A stretch of DNA of 34,326 bases from CBDUMN01 sp965368335 (lineage in GTDB: Bacteria; Pseudomonadota; Alphaproteobacteria; Rhodospirillales; JAPHRK01), in contig CBDUMN010000035.1 in assembly GCA_965368335.1 (NCBI GenBank), positions 1 to 34,326 on the forward strand, given 5' to 3'. The notes below the pieces were generated by a model, which was not told the DNA's origin, ran no database searches, and saw only the letters and a list, made by a program, of their open reading frames with translations. The position numbers and the translations under genes were made by a program. Shown here piece after piece: positions 7,934-16,623 of the stretch (position 1 is the first letter of the stretch; the number at the start of each line of letters is the position of its first letter).

Positions 7934-8671
7934 TCAGCGTCTCCGCTCGGTTGACTGCGGTTTTCCCGGTCGCGCCAGGGGGTCGAAAACCGGTTCGCCG
8001 CCGGTCATCCGTCCGTCGTCCAGGGTCAGTACGGAATGGCCGAGGCGTTCGATCAGGGAGGTGGAGTGGGTGGCGATGACGATGGTTGTGCCGAGTTTGT
8101 TTAGCTCGTCGAACAGATGGAGCAGTCGAAAGGCCATGTGGTCGTCCACGTTACCGGTCGGTTCGTCCGCCAGCAGCAGTTTAGGCTGGGTGATCACGGC
8201 CCGTGCGATGGCGACTCTCTGTTGTTGACCGCCCGACAAGGTCGGGGGCTTGGCCTCCATGTGGTTTTTCAGGCCCACCCAGGCCAACAGTTCTTCGGTA
8301 TGCTTGCGCACATCGCTTTCGGGGCGACCGGCGACGCGCAGAGGCAGAGCGACGTTGTCGAAAGCGCTTAAGTGATCGAGCAGACGGAAGTCCTGAAACA
8401 CCACGCCGATTTCGCGTCGCACCAGGGGCAGCGTCTTGCGCGCCGTGGTGGCGATATCCTGGCCGAAAAGAGTGATCAGCCCTCGTGAAGGCCGGTTGGC
8501 GAGATACATCAGCCGCAAGAGGGAAGATTTGCCCGCCCCGCTGGGGCCGGTGAGAAAATGGAACGATCCGGCGCGTAGCTGAAAGGAAATATCGCGCAGC
8601 ACTTCAGGCCCTACCCCATAGCGCAGGCCCACATTTTCAAATCGCACGACGATGTCTTGTCTCTCGGCCAA
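7934..8671 (-). CDS. ftsE: Cell division ATP-binding protein FtsE
   Basis: A 245-residue ABC ATPase. Walker A is GPSGAGKS at residues 42-49, the signature LSGGQ is at 145-149, and Walker B is LLLADE at 165-170, followed by the D-loop and the switch histidine (IATHS). It powers FtsX in the inner membrane during septation. It is the first gene of a four-gene minus-strand operon ending in plsC, with the promoter presumably in 8672-8859, shared with the divergent zinc-ribbon gene. Length is typical (about 220-245). Confidence 0.95.
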   Translation of the reverse strand: MAERQDIVVRFENVGLRYGVGPEVLRDISFQLRAGSFHFLTGPSGAGKSSLLRLMYLANRPSRGLITLFGQDIATTARKTLPLVRREIGVVFQDFRLLDHLSAFDNVALPLRVAGRPESDVRKHTEELLAWVGLKNHMEAKPPTLSGGQQQRVAIARAVITQPKLLLADEPTGNVDDHMAFRLLHLFDELNKLGTTIVIATHSTSLIERLGHSVLTLDDGRMTGGEPVFDPLARPGKPQSTERRR

Positions 8672-8799
8672 GAACCCTTCACTCCTTCTTTAGAGAACCT
8701 TCCCTTTTGTGCGGGATTCTTCGGTCTCTAACAACCTTGCAGTTCTCCGTCTTTGCTGGCCGTCAAGGATGGCATGTTGGGCTCTTGCCCCGCAAGTGC

Positions 8800-8828
8800 T
8801 TGCACCGCTTCCCGCAAACATCTATAAG
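8800..8828 (+). promoter_or_regulatory. Candidate sigma-70 promoter of the zinc-ribbon gene
   Basis: TTGCAC (8800-8805) and TATAAG (8823-8828) are separated by 17 bases, 31 bases before the ATG at 8860. The -10 matches 5 of 6 consensus bases; the -35 keeps only the TTG core. Confidence 0.35.
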
Positions 8829-8859
8829 TGTTTAAAAGCCATAACTTATTTCGTCTGCG

Positions 8860-9999
8860 ATGATTATTTCCTGTCCTGTTTGCGGTTCACAGTACAACAT
8901 GGATGCTACTCAGCTGGGGGCTGAGGGCAAAACCGTGCGCTGTTCGACCTGCGGACACAAATGGCGGGCCGACTCATCGCAGTTGCGGCAGCCGCCGCCT
9001 CCACCCCCACCGCAACCCATGGCCCCGCCGCAACCGATGATGCAGCCTGCGCAGCCGCAATATGCGCCGCCAGCGCCCTACCCGCAGCAGCAAGCCGCGG
9101 CCTATGCGGCCCCGCCACCTCCGCCACCACCACCTCCTCCTCCGCCACCGCCTGAGCCGGAACCCGAGCCCTTTTACGAGCCGGAGCCGGAAGAGGAAAT
9201 GGATGTGCCGGTTTCCAGCGATATCGACGCCATGTTCGCCGAAGACGACGGTGGCATGGATCTCGATTCCATGGATATGGACGCCGATTCCATGGACGCG
9301 GAAGGTCATAACGACGCATCGATGATGGATGACGACGATGTGCCGAGTGCGGAAGAAATCGAATCCATGTTCGAGGGTGAGGAAGACCCCGAACCGATGC
9401 AGTCGCTCATGGACTCCGACGACGACGATGCGCCGGACTATGACGACCCCGACGATATTCCCGATGATATTCCCGAAGTCTTCACGTCGCCGTTGTCCAA
9501 GGCCAAGGCTGAGAAGAGCGGGGGCGGTTTCGTCAAATTCCTGGTGGTTTCCCTGTTGATCATCGGCGGTTTTATTGGCGGCATCTACTTCGGCAAAGAT
9601 TACATTGTCGATTTCTATCCCGATGCCGAAGAATACTACGCCATGGCGGGTCTGGGCGGCGATGCGCCGGGGGCGGGCCTCGATATCCGCAATGTGCGCT
9701 CGGATCGTTCGGATGCCGGTGGCAAGGACATTCTGGCCGTTTGGGGTAGCGTGATCAACGTCACCGATCAGGAACGCATGGTGCCGCAAATCCGCGTTTC
9801 GCTTTATGACGCGCGGAACGAAGAAGTCCAGTTCATGATGGTCAAACCGGCCAAGCCCAAGCTCGGCCCTTCCGAGAACATCGGCTTTAAGGCAGAAATT
9901 GAAGACCCTGTGCCGACGGCTAAGCGGCTTGAAGTGACCTTCAGCGAAGAGCCCCTCATGCCGGGCGGCGATGAGAAAATGGACGGCAAGGACCAGTAA
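8860..9999 (+). CDS. MJ0042-type zinc-ribbon membrane protein with DUF3426-like C-terminus
   Basis: A 379-residue protein. The N-terminal zinc ribbon has Cys5, Cys8, Cys28 and Cys31 (CPVC and CSTC). A proline-rich stretch with a run of about 16 prolines at roughly 86-101 follows, then a long acidic low-complexity region rich in D, E and M up to about 215. One membrane helix lies near residues 224-245, and the periplasmic C-terminal domain (residues 270-360) resembles DUF3426 by pattern. A cytoplasmic zinc ribbon tethered to a periplasmic domain suggests envelope sensing or scaffolding, but no function is established. It is divergent from ftsE, a position conserved in related bacteria. Confidence 0.82.
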   Translation: MIISCPVCGSQYNMDATQLGAEGKTVRCSTCGHKWRADSSQLRQPPPPPPPQPMAPPQPMMQPAQPQYAPPAPYPQQQAAAYAAPPPPPPPPPPPPPPEPEPEPFYEPEPEEEMDVPVSSDIDAMFAEDDGGMDLDSMDMDADSMDAEGHNDASMMDDDDVPSAEEIESMFEGEEDPEPMQSLMDSDDDDAPDYDDPDDIPDDIPEVFTSPLSKAKAEKSGGGFVKFLVVSLLIIGGFIGGIYFGKDYIVDFYPDAEEYYAMAGLGGDAPGAGLDIRNVRSDRSDAGGKDILAVWGSVINVTDQERMVPQIRVSLYDARNEEVQFMMVKPAKPKLGPSENIGFKAEIEDPVPTAKRLEVTFSEEPLMPGGDEKMDGKDQ

Positions 10000-10035
10000 A
10001 AGTAGCCGTCCGTCCTCGGCTTAACAAACAGTCCC

Positions 10036-12273
10036 TCAGTACATTTTAAGAAGGCGCTCGATGTAGTCGCGCTCCAACTTCCTGCGTGTCGGGTCGTTGA
10101 GGCGGCGGCGTAGTTCGTCGAGGATCGTTCCGGCCCGGTCGATCTGGGGCTGTCCCGGTATTTTGGGTCCGTTTCCGGTAATCGGCCCGTTCCGTAAGGA
10201 GGGTCTTCCTTTGCCGAAAGGATCGGGCCCGCCTCCCTCCGCGCCCGGCTTGGAAAAGGTCTGCAACCCCTTTTTGCTCAAGGCCTGGCCGAGCATTTTA
10301 GTCGCTTCGCGTTGCGCCCGCCGTAGTTGATCGACGGCTTCAGACTGGTATTGCCGCCCGACATCAAGGCGTTGCCGTTTAAGCGATTGAGCGGCCCGGT
10401 CCATGGCGTCGTCGGCGCGCTTTAGGGCTTGGGGTGAATCGCCGGTAAAGGCCTCGAACTGCTTCATCAGGCTTTGCAGTTCTTCGCGCAGGGCCGATTG
10501 TTCGGCGGCATTGTCCTGTCCGTCGGTTGGCGGTGAGCCATCGGCAGGAGCATTGAGTTGCTTGAAGGTTTTATCGAGTTGTTGCCGTTGGGCCTTTTCC
10601 AGAGTGTCGAGGCGGTCGATCAGTTCTTTGCTTTTGGCCAGAGCTTCGCCTAGATTTTCGGGTTTTTCCGTTTGCAGATTTTCCAGCATTTGACGCAGCT
10701 GCGCCATGAGTTCCTGGGCGCCTTTCCGATCCCCCATGCGCATCAACCGGCGGGCTTCTTCGAGCATCCGGTTCAATTCGTCCTGTCCCACTGCTTCGAG
10801 GCCTTCGGGCAGGGGCAGGTCGGGAATGTCATTGGGATCGATATTTTCGGTCATCTGTTCCAGGAAATGGCGCATGGCCTCCGCCATCTGGTCCATCAGC
10901 CGTTCGAGGGTTTCTTGATCCGCCCCTTGGCGTAGCGCTTCCTGAAGCGCCTCTTCGGCCTCCAAGAGATCGCGCCGGGCCAGTGCGCCCAAGCCTTGAT
11001 CGAGCCTCAACGCCATATCCCAAAGCAGGGCGCGTACGCTTTCGATGGAGGGGCGGTCGGCGTTGTAGATCAGGCGGCTTTCAGCGACGCTTAAGCCTAA
11101 GACGATAATGTTGTCATGACCGAAGCGTTCCGGCCGACCCGCCATGATGCCCAGGTTGGAGGCGACGTCGAGCCGGGTCGGCCCCGCTATGGTCAGGCGT
11201 TTGCGTTCCTCGGCCAAGCGTCGTGCGATGGGGTGTTTGAAAATCCGTTCCGGCAGAATAAACACAACCGGCCGACTTTCGCCTTCCTGACCGGCCCCGT
11301 CCCGGGCTCTTAAAATCATCTCGACCTCGCGCCCGGCCCAGGGGTGCGCCGTCAGATCGCGGCGGAAAGATTGAACGGTCCGCGCATTTCTTGGCGTGGG
11401 GAGGGTGAGGCTTTGGGGTTGGTGTTCCTCCCCGTCGGTCAGGCGCAAGGAAAGCCGGGTCCTGTCAATGCCATAGTCGTCGAATGCTCGATACTGTAGC
11501 TGCAATTCCTGGGTTTCCGGGTGAGCAGTCGGTTCGTTGATTAGGGCGATCTTGGGAGGGACGTCGGGAAGGATGGTCAAAGGCCAACTGACAAAGATCC
11601 GTTTGTTGCTTCTGACGATTAAAGTATCGCCGCCTTCAACGATGCCTTCGGCCTTGAAGCTCAGCTTGTCGATTTTCACGGTTTCAAGGGCGGTATCGCC
11701 GATAGACGCCGATAAGCTCCCTTCCGCGCCCGCAATGTGGAGCTTGATGGTGCTTCCCTGGGGCGCTTGGGGCGGCGCCGCCGGATCGGGCGGACGGTCG
11801 AGCGATAAAAAGAGTGGAGGCAGGGCGGTGTAGGCCGGCGGGGTAACCCAGGCCTCGACAGTGAGGGCTTCAGGATCGGCAAGTACGCCGCCGGGGAGGA
11901 AGGCGCGGACCAGCCGCTCGCCAGGGTCTTGCCGACCGATGATGATCGCACTGACCAGGATGATTAAAGCGGCGAAGCGCAGCGCATTTCGGTCTTTCGC
12001 CGGAACCGGACTGATAGGGCTTTGGGGGGTGAGATTTTCAAGTGCGGTTGCCGCTGTTAGTTGGTGTTTATGCCAGAGAGAGGCGTTTGTTTGCTCTCCC
12101 GCGGGCCGGTCGTTGAGGGCGGTGAGCGGACGATGGGCGAGTGCCGGGTCTTTTTCCAGTCTGCGAATGGCTTCTTCGCGGGTTGGGTAACGGAAGTGAC
12201 GGAGTGGCAGCGCCGCGACCAAGATGGCTATGGCTGAAACAACAAGGACGGCCAGATGCCAGGCCAGTGGCAA
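10036..12273 (-). CDS. DUF4175 / TIGR02302 family membrane protein, apparent 5' frameshift
   Basis: A large membrane protein of the alphaproteobacterial DUF4175 (TIGR02302) family, function unknown. The listed start is TTG 12273, giving 745 residues, but it has no ribosome binding site and falls inside a membrane helix. The same frame continues upstream to about 12420 and encodes a family-like N-terminus (ALTRASIAWERCWGLAW, then a helix ending ADLLPLLP), yet holds no ATG, GTG or TTG. An ATG at 12419 with GGAGGG eight bases upstream reads ATG-GGG-TAA; one extra G would join it to this frame and add about 49 residues. The rest shows two membrane helices, a beta-rich region, and a long coiled-coil and glutamine/methionine-rich C-terminal half (about 470-700). 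It follows lysA as in relatives. Confidence 0.82.
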   Translation of the reverse strand: MPLAWHLAVLVVSAIAILVAALPLRHFRYPTREEAIRRLEKDPALAHRPLTALNDRPAGEQTNASLWHKHQLTAATALENLTPQSPISPVPAKDRNALRFAALIILVSAIIIGRQDPGERLVRAFLPGGVLADPEALTVEAWVTPPAYTALPPLFLSLDRPPDPAAPPQAPQGSTIKLHIAGAEGSLSASIGDTALETVKIDKLSFKAEGIVEGGDTLIVRSNKRIFVSWPLTILPDVPPKIALINEPTAHPETQELQLQYRAFDDYGIDRTRLSLRLTDGEEHQPQSLTLPTPRNARTVQSFRRDLTAHPWAGREVEMILRARDGAGQEGESRPVVFILPERIFKHPIARRLAEERKRLTIAGPTRLDVASNLGIMAGRPERFGHDNIIVLGLSVAESRLIYNADRPSIESVRALLWDMALRLDQGLGALARRDLLEAEEALQEALRQGADQETLERLMDQMAEAMRHFLEQMTENIDPNDIPDLPLPEGLEAVGQDELNRMLEEARRLMRMGDRKGAQELMAQLRQMLENLQTEKPENLGEALAKSKELIDRLDTLEKAQRQQLDKTFKQLNAPADGSPPTDGQDNAAEQSALREELQSLMKQFEAFTGDSPQALKRADDAMDRAAQSLKRQRLDVGRQYQSEAVDQLRRAQREATKMLGQALSKKGLQTFSKPGAEGGGPDPFGKGRPSLRNGPITGNGPKIPGQPQIDRAGTILDELRRRLNDPTRRKLERDYIERLLKMY

Positions 12274-12424
12274 CAGGGGCAGCAGATCGGCCAGGATGAC
12301 CGCAAGTAAAAGAGCGGAAAGGGAAGCCGCTTTCCAGGCAAGGCCCCAGCACCGCTCCCAGGCGATAGAGGCCCGGGTGAGAGCGATAGAAAGGGCGATG
12401 CGCAGCGGACTTACCCCATAGACC

Positions 12425-13693
12425 TTAACCCTCCAACCATTCGGGCAGGCGGTCGAGGGCGATCAGGTCTTCTACTTCCATGCGCGGGCGGACCAACGCA
12501 AAGGCGTTGCCCTGGACCATGACTTCGGGGATCAAAGGCCGGGTGTTGTAGGTCGAGGCCATGACCGCGCCATAGGCCCCCGCCGTGCGGAAGGCGACTA
12601 GGTCATCGGCTGCCAGATGAGGCAGGTTGACCTGCTTGGCGAAGGTGTCGCCGGTTTCGCAGACCGGGCCGACCACGTCGACCGGTTCGTTCGGCGCATC
12701 CGCGCCAGTGGATTGGCGCACCGGCACGATGTCGTGGGAAGCGTCGTAGAGCGAAGGCCGCATGAGGTCGTTCATTGCCGCATCGAGAATAACGAAATTA
12801 CGGGTTTCGCCTTGCTTAACATAGACCACTTTAGAAACCAGAACCCCGGCGTTCCCGGCGATCATCCGTCCCGGCTCGAAAATCAGGTGGAGGTCCATGC
12901 CGTCAAGCGCCTGTTTAACCGTCGCGGCGTAGTCCGACGGTGGCGGCGTTTCGGCGTTGTCGTAAGGGATGCCCAAGCCGCCGCCGAGATCGAGGGTCTC
13001 GACCTTATGACCGTCGGCGCGCAATTCTTCAATCAGGCTCCGCATGCGGGCGAAAGCCGCGCCGAAGGGCTCCAGGTCGGTCAGTTGCGAGCCGATATGG
13101 ACAGCAAGACCGCGCAGATTGATGCCCGGTAATGCAGCGGCCTTGGCGTAGACCTCGCGGATGCGCACCCAGTCGATGCCGAATTTGTTTTCGCTTTTCC
13201 CCGTGGCGATTTTTTCGTGGGTCTTGGCGTCCACATGGGGATTGGTGCGGATGGCGACCGGCGCTTCGACGCCCAGAGCCTGGGCGACCTCGCTTAAGGC
13301 TTCGAGTTCCGGTTCGGATTCCACGTTGATCTGCATCACCCCGGCTTTAAGCGCTTCGCCCAGGTCTTCTTTGGTTTTGCCGACGCCTGAATAGACGATC
13401 TTGTCGGCCGGAACCTGGGCCGCTATAGCGCGCCGCATTTCACCGACCGATACCACGTCCGCCCCCGCGCCCAACTGGGCCAGCGTACGGATGACGGCCA
13501 GGTTCGAGTTGGCTTTGATTGCATAACAGACCGTATGATCGATGCCGGTAAAGGCTTCGTCGAAGACCTTATAGTGTCGGGTCAGCGTCGCCGTCGAATA
13601 GCAATAAAAGGGTGTGCCGACGGCTTCGGCGATGCGGGTGAGAGGAACCTCTTCGGCAGAAAGGGTCCCGTCGATGTAGGTGAAATGGTCCAT
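12425..13693 (-). CDS. lysA: Diaminopimelate decarboxylase
   Basis: A 422-residue PLP enzyme that decarboxylates meso-diaminopimelate to lysine, the last step of lysine synthesis. The PLP-binding lysine is K60 in VCYAIKANSN. The glycine-rich phosphate-binding loop (LDLGGGLGIPY) and the second active-site motif (VCETGDTFAK) are present in the expected order. The frame stays open to 13828, but ATG 13693 (MDHFTYIDG) matches the family start and lies 10 bases after the lptM stop. It is the third gene of argH-lptM-lysA-DUF4175, an order common in alphaproteobacteria, so arginine and lysine genes are probably cotranscribed. Confidence 0.95.
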   Translation of the reverse strand: MDHFTYIDGTLSAEEVPLTRIAEAVGTPFYCYSTATLTRHYKVFDEAFTGIDHTVCYAIKANSNLAVIRTLAQLGAGADVVSVGEMRRAIAAQVPADKIVYSGVGKTKEDLGEALKAGVMQINVESEPELEALSEVAQALGVEAPVAIRTNPHVDAKTHEKIATGKSENKFGIDWVRIREVYAKAAALPGINLRGLAVHIGSQLTDLEPFGAAFARMRSLIEELRADGHKVETLDLGGGLGIPYDNAETPPPSDYAATVKQALDGMDLHLIFEPGRMIAGNAGVLVSKVVYVKQGETRNFVILDAAMNDLMRPSLYDASHDIVPVRQSTGADAPNEPVDVVGPVCETGDTFAKQVNLPHLAADDLVAFRTAGAYGAVMASTYNTRPLIPEVMVQGNAFALVRPRMEVEDLIALDRLPEWLEG

Positions 13694-13703
13694 GGTCGGC
13701 CCG

Positions 13704-13973
13704 TTATCTGCGGTAGGGATAGCTCGACTGCTTGGGTCGAGGGTAGTTGGAATAGGTGCGGTAGGGTCTGTCGGGGTTGGTCGTTTGGCCCGTTCCATAG
13801 ACGCCTTGGCCGCCGTCCCGTTCCTCAACTTCTAGGGGAGCAGGGTATTGGCGGGGATAATTGGGATCTTGGTCGGGGGCTGCTTCCAGCGCGCCTTTGC
13901 GACCGCAGCCCGACAGGGCCAGGGTTATGGCGACAAAACCGCAGGCCAAAAAGGGCATTGATCGTTTCGTCAT
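13704..13973 (-). CDS. lptM: Small lipoprotein, LptM-like
   Basis: An 89-residue precursor with a signal peptide ending in the lipobox LSGC (cysteine at residue 23), so an outer- or inner-membrane lipoprotein. The residues after the lipid cysteine, GRKGALEAAPD, follow the CGxKGPL pattern of the LptM (YifL) family. In E. coli LptM assists assembly of the LPS translocon LptDE (established knowledge); the same role here is inference. The rest is a proline- and tyrosine-rich tail. Its ATG overlaps the argH stop as ATGA, and lysA follows, the standard context for this family. Confidence 0.82.
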   Translation of the reverse strand: MTKRSMPFLACGFVAITLALSGCGRKGALEAAPDQDPNYPRQYPAPLEVEERDGGQGVYGTGQTTNPDRPYRTYSNYPRPKQSSYPYRR

Positions 13974-15382
13974 TTCAAAAACCTTTCCCGCGCTTCCTTG
14001 GCGGCTGCGCGCACATTGTTCGGCGCCGTGCCGCCAAAGCTCGTCCGGCTGCCCGCCGAGGCTTCGACGCTTAAGACCGAATAGACGTCGTCGGTGATCG
14101 CCGCTTCGACCGTCCGCATGTCATCTAGGCTCAGCTCATGGAGTTGGCAACCTTTGTCTTCGGCCATCTTGACCAGTGCGCCGGTGACGTGGTGGGCGTC
14201 GCGGAAAGGCATGTTGAGGATGCGGACCAGCCAATCGGCGATGTCGGTGGCCGTCGAGAAGCCGTGCCCTGCCGCCTCTTTCAAAGTGGCCACATTGACG
14301 GTGACCTCGCTCATCATGCCGGTCATCGCGGCGATGCAAAGGCCTAGGGTGTCGGAAGCTTCGAACACCGGCTCCTTATCGTCCTGCATGTCTTTGGAGT
14401 AAGCCAGCGGCAGGCCTTTCATGACGACCAGCAGGGCGTTGAGATCGCCGATCACCCGGCCCGCTTTGGCGCGCACCAGTTCGGCGGCGTCCGGGTTGCG
14501 TTTTTGCGGCATGATCGATGAACCGGTCGAGAAAGAATCCGAAAGTTTGACGAACCCGAACTGGGCCGAACACCAGATGACGATTTCTTCGGCCATGCGC
14601 GACAGATGGGTCGAGCAGATCGCCGCCGTGCTCAAGAATTCGAGGGCGAAGTCCCGGTCGGAAACCGAATCAAGCGAATTGCGCGTCGGGCCGTCGAAGC
14701 CCAAGGCCTTGGCGGTCATCTGCCGGTCGATGGGAAACGAGGTTCCGGCAAGAGCGGCCGAGCCGAGCGGGCATTCGTTCAGCCGTTTGCGCGCATCGCT
14801 CACCCGACCCCGGTCGCGACCGAGCATTTCCACATAGGCCAGCATGTGGTGGCCGAAGGTGACGGGTTGGGCGGTTTGCAGATGGGTGAAGCCGGGCATC
14901 ACCGTATCGGCATGTTCTTCCGCCAAATCGACTAAGACGCCTTGCAGGCCTTTTAGGCCTTCGTCCAGTTGATCGAGGGCGTCACGGACCCAGAGTTTGA
15001 AGTCAGTCGCCACTTGGTCGTTGCGCGACCGGGCCGTGTGGAGGCGTCCGGCCGCCTCGCCGACCAACTCTTTCAAGCGGGATTCCACATTCATATGAAT
15101 ATCTTCAAGCGATGTCTTGAATGTGAATTGCCCGCTCTCAATCTCTTCCAATATGGTATCGAGACCTTGATGGATTGCCTGGACGTCGTCCTGCGATAAG
15201 ATACCGACGGTCGCCAACATGGTGGCGTGAGCCTTGGAACCTGCTATATCTTGGGCGTAGAACCGTTGGTCGAACCCGATGGAGGCGTTGATTTCCTCCA
15301 TGATCGCGGCGGGACCCTCGGCGAATCGTCCGCCCCACATGGCGCTTGTGTTGGAGGCTTTTTTTGGTGTTTGTTCCGTCAT
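13970..15382 (-). CDS. argH: Argininosuccinate lyase
   Basis: A 470-residue cytoplasmic enzyme that splits argininosuccinate into arginine and fumarate, the final step of arginine synthesis. The superfamily signature GSSIMPQKRNP is at residues 287-297, including the flexible catalytic-serine loop. Other conserved segments are LHTARSRNDQ at about 114-123 and THLQTAQP at 167-174. The frame extends to 15514, but ATG 15382 (MTEQTPKK) has AGGA just upstream and fits the family length. It heads the argH-lptM-lysA-DUF4175 run and is divergent from the thioredoxin-like gene, with only 38 bases between start codons. Confidence 0.95.
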   Translation of the reverse strand: MTEQTPKKASNTSAMWGGRFAEGPAAIMEEINASIGFDQRFYAQDIAGSKAHATMLATVGILSQDDVQAIHQGLDTILEEIESGQFTFKTSLEDIHMNVESRLKELVGEAAGRLHTARSRNDQVATDFKLWVRDALDQLDEGLKGLQGVLVDLAEEHADTVMPGFTHLQTAQPVTFGHHMLAYVEMLGRDRGRVSDARKRLNECPLGSAALAGTSFPIDRQMTAKALGFDGPTRNSLDSVSDRDFALEFLSTAAICSTHLSRMAEEIVIWCSAQFGFVKLSDSFSTGSSIMPQKRNPDAAELVRAKAGRVIGDLNALLVVMKGLPLAYSKDMQDDKEPVFEASDTLGLCIAAMTGMMSEVTVNVATLKEAAGHGFSTATDIADWLVRILNMPFRDAHHVTGALVKMAEDKGCQLHELSLDDMRTVEAAITDDVYSVLSVEASAGSRTSFGGTAPNNVRAAAKEARERFLK

Positions 15383-15420
15383 ATCCTGATATCGACCGGC
15401 AAAAAAAGAGTAGAGACTTG

Positions 15421-16032
15421 ATGAACGAGAATAACCTGAAACGGATGAAACTTCCCGCAATAATCGGGCTGCTTGCCGTTTGGCTGATTGTCGCCATATC
15501 CGCGCCACATGCAAGCGCCGAAACGACGAATATCGCTTCTGATGGCTCCAATTTTACGGAAAAATACCGTCCCGTGCATCCTCCTTTGCCGGTTCCGCCG
15601 GTTCCGTTTTTTGAGAATGGCGAAACGGAGCGGACCATCGAAGACTATAAAGGCAAGGTCGTGGTGATGAACTTTTGGGCCAAATGGTGCGCCCCCTGCC
15701 TGCGTGAAATGCCTTCGCTGGATCGTCTTCAGGCCAAGATGAAGGATCTGGGAGTCGAGGTGCTGGCCTTGTCGCTGGATCGCCAGGGGGCCGAAGCGGT
15801 CAAACCCTATTTCAAGACGGCGATCATCAAAAACCTTGCGGTCTTGATCGATAAAAACCGCAGCGTAGCGCGCGCCCTCGGTGTTAAGGGGCTGCCGACG
15901 ACCCTGATCATTGATCGTGACGGTCAGGAAGTGGGGCGTCTCGAGGGGCCGACCGAATGGGATTCCAACGAGGTCTTAAGCATGTTGAAAACCCACCTTA
16001 CCGGCTCGGCGGAAGAAGCGGCGCTCAAATAA
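15421..16032 (+). CDS. TlpA-like periplasmic thioredoxin-fold protein
   Basis: A 203-residue protein with a signal peptide or membrane anchor at about residues 11-33 (a possible cleavage site ASA|ET) and a TlpA/ResA-type thioredoxin domain. The redox motif is WCAPC at residues 89-93, and the cis-proline loop is seen in VKGLPTTLIID. Such proteins reduce disulfides in periplasmic cytochrome c or cytochrome oxidase assembly; the exact client is unknown. ATG 15421 is selected over the longer open frame because it starts the signal sequence. A terminator follows at 16088. Its divergence from argH is a frequent alphaproteobacterial arrangement. Confidence 0.87.
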   Translation: MNENNLKRMKLPAIIGLLAVWLIVAISAPHASAETTNIASDGSNFTEKYRPVHPPLPVPPVPFFENGETERTIEDYKGKVVVMNFWAKWCAPCLREMPSLDRLQAKMKDLGVEVLALSLDRQGAEAVKPYFKTAIIKNLAVLIDKNRSVARALGVKGLPTTLIIDRDGQEVGRLEGPTEWDSNEVLSMLKTHLTGSAEEAALK

Positions 16033-16087
16033 ATAAAGGCGGGTCTGCGCCCCGCGCCATTTCCCTAACGTGTGGAATGAAACGATT

Positions 16088-16122
16088 AAACCCGTTGCAG
16101 GCAAGGCTTGCGACGGGTTTTC
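16088..16122 (+). terminator. Rho-independent terminator after the TlpA-like gene
   Basis: AAACCCGT (16088-16095) pairs with ACGGGTTT (16113-16120), extended inward by GCA/TGC, and is followed by a further T. It lies 56 bases after the stop at 16032. Confidence 0.7.
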
Positions 16123-16171
16123 GTTGTAATGAAATCGTTACACTGGAGCAGTGACCACTTTGTGCTGCACA

Positions 16172-16200
16172 TTGACTTTTGGTCCCATAAGTCACATATT
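16172..16200 (+). promoter_or_regulatory. Promoter with inverted repeat filling the spacer
   Basis: TTGACT (16172-16177) and CATATT (16195-16200) are 17 bases apart, 19 bases before the ATG at 16219. A perfect inverted repeat TGACTT (16173-16178) / AAGTCA (16189-16194) occupies the spacer. This is the position expected of an operator that blocks RNA polymerase, so the two-gene cassette is probably repressed, perhaps by its own product. Confidence 0.5.
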
Positions 16201-16218
16201 AATGATCAAGGAGTGACA

Positions 16219-16614
16219 ATGACAAACGAAACTGAAGAAGAATTCGACATTGCTGCTGCCTTTGGCGCGACGATGTTGGGACAAAAGTTCGCTATTTACG
16301 TCCCGAGTGCGGATCGCAACGATAAGCCCTTTGACCAGAAACCGTGGGTGGAGTTGGTACTTAAAGAGCTGTCGAAAATTAGTACTGGGGCTACCGCGAT
16401 GCCTCCGTTGCGAGGTGTTTGGTATAACGAAGAAACAGATCATCTGATCGAAGAGAACCCGGTGATCGTATACGTATACATTGACCCAGATCGTTTTATC
16501 GAGCAGATCGATGCCTTGATTGCTTTAGTGAAACGAATTGGAAAGGAAACGAACCAAGACGCAATGGCTTTTGAGTTCGATAATGATTTCTTTCTCTTGG
16601 ATGACTACACTTAG
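16219..16614 (+). CDS. Unknown acidic protein, first gene of a two-gene cassette
   Basis: A 131-residue soluble protein, strongly acidic at the N-terminus (TEEEFD) and at the C-terminal end (FEFDNDFFLLDDYT). ATG 16219 follows AAGGAG by 5 bases; the open frame runs back to 16108, but that part lacks a site. The central region alternates strands and helices, with VIVYVYIDPDRF followed by a helix and KRIGKETNQDAMAFEFD. I recall unnamed bacterial proteins with a similar IGxETNQ ending but cannot assign a family. The next gene starts 9 bases after this stop, so the two are one operon. Codon and base use are AT-richer than in the neighbours. Confidence 0.7.
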   Translation: MTNETEEEFDIAAAFGATMLGQKFAIYVPSADRNDKPFDQKPWVELVLKELSKISTGATAMPPLRGVWYNEETDHLIEENPVIVYVYIDPDRFIEQIDALIALVKRIGKETNQDAMAFEFDNDFFLLDDYT

Positions 16615-16623
16615 GAGTGGCCC

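Noticed and set aside
8974..9789. 271-codon minus-strand open frame with arginine/tryptophan-rich run
   Set aside because: It is the reverse reading of the proline-rich and acidic repeats of the zinc-ribbon gene.
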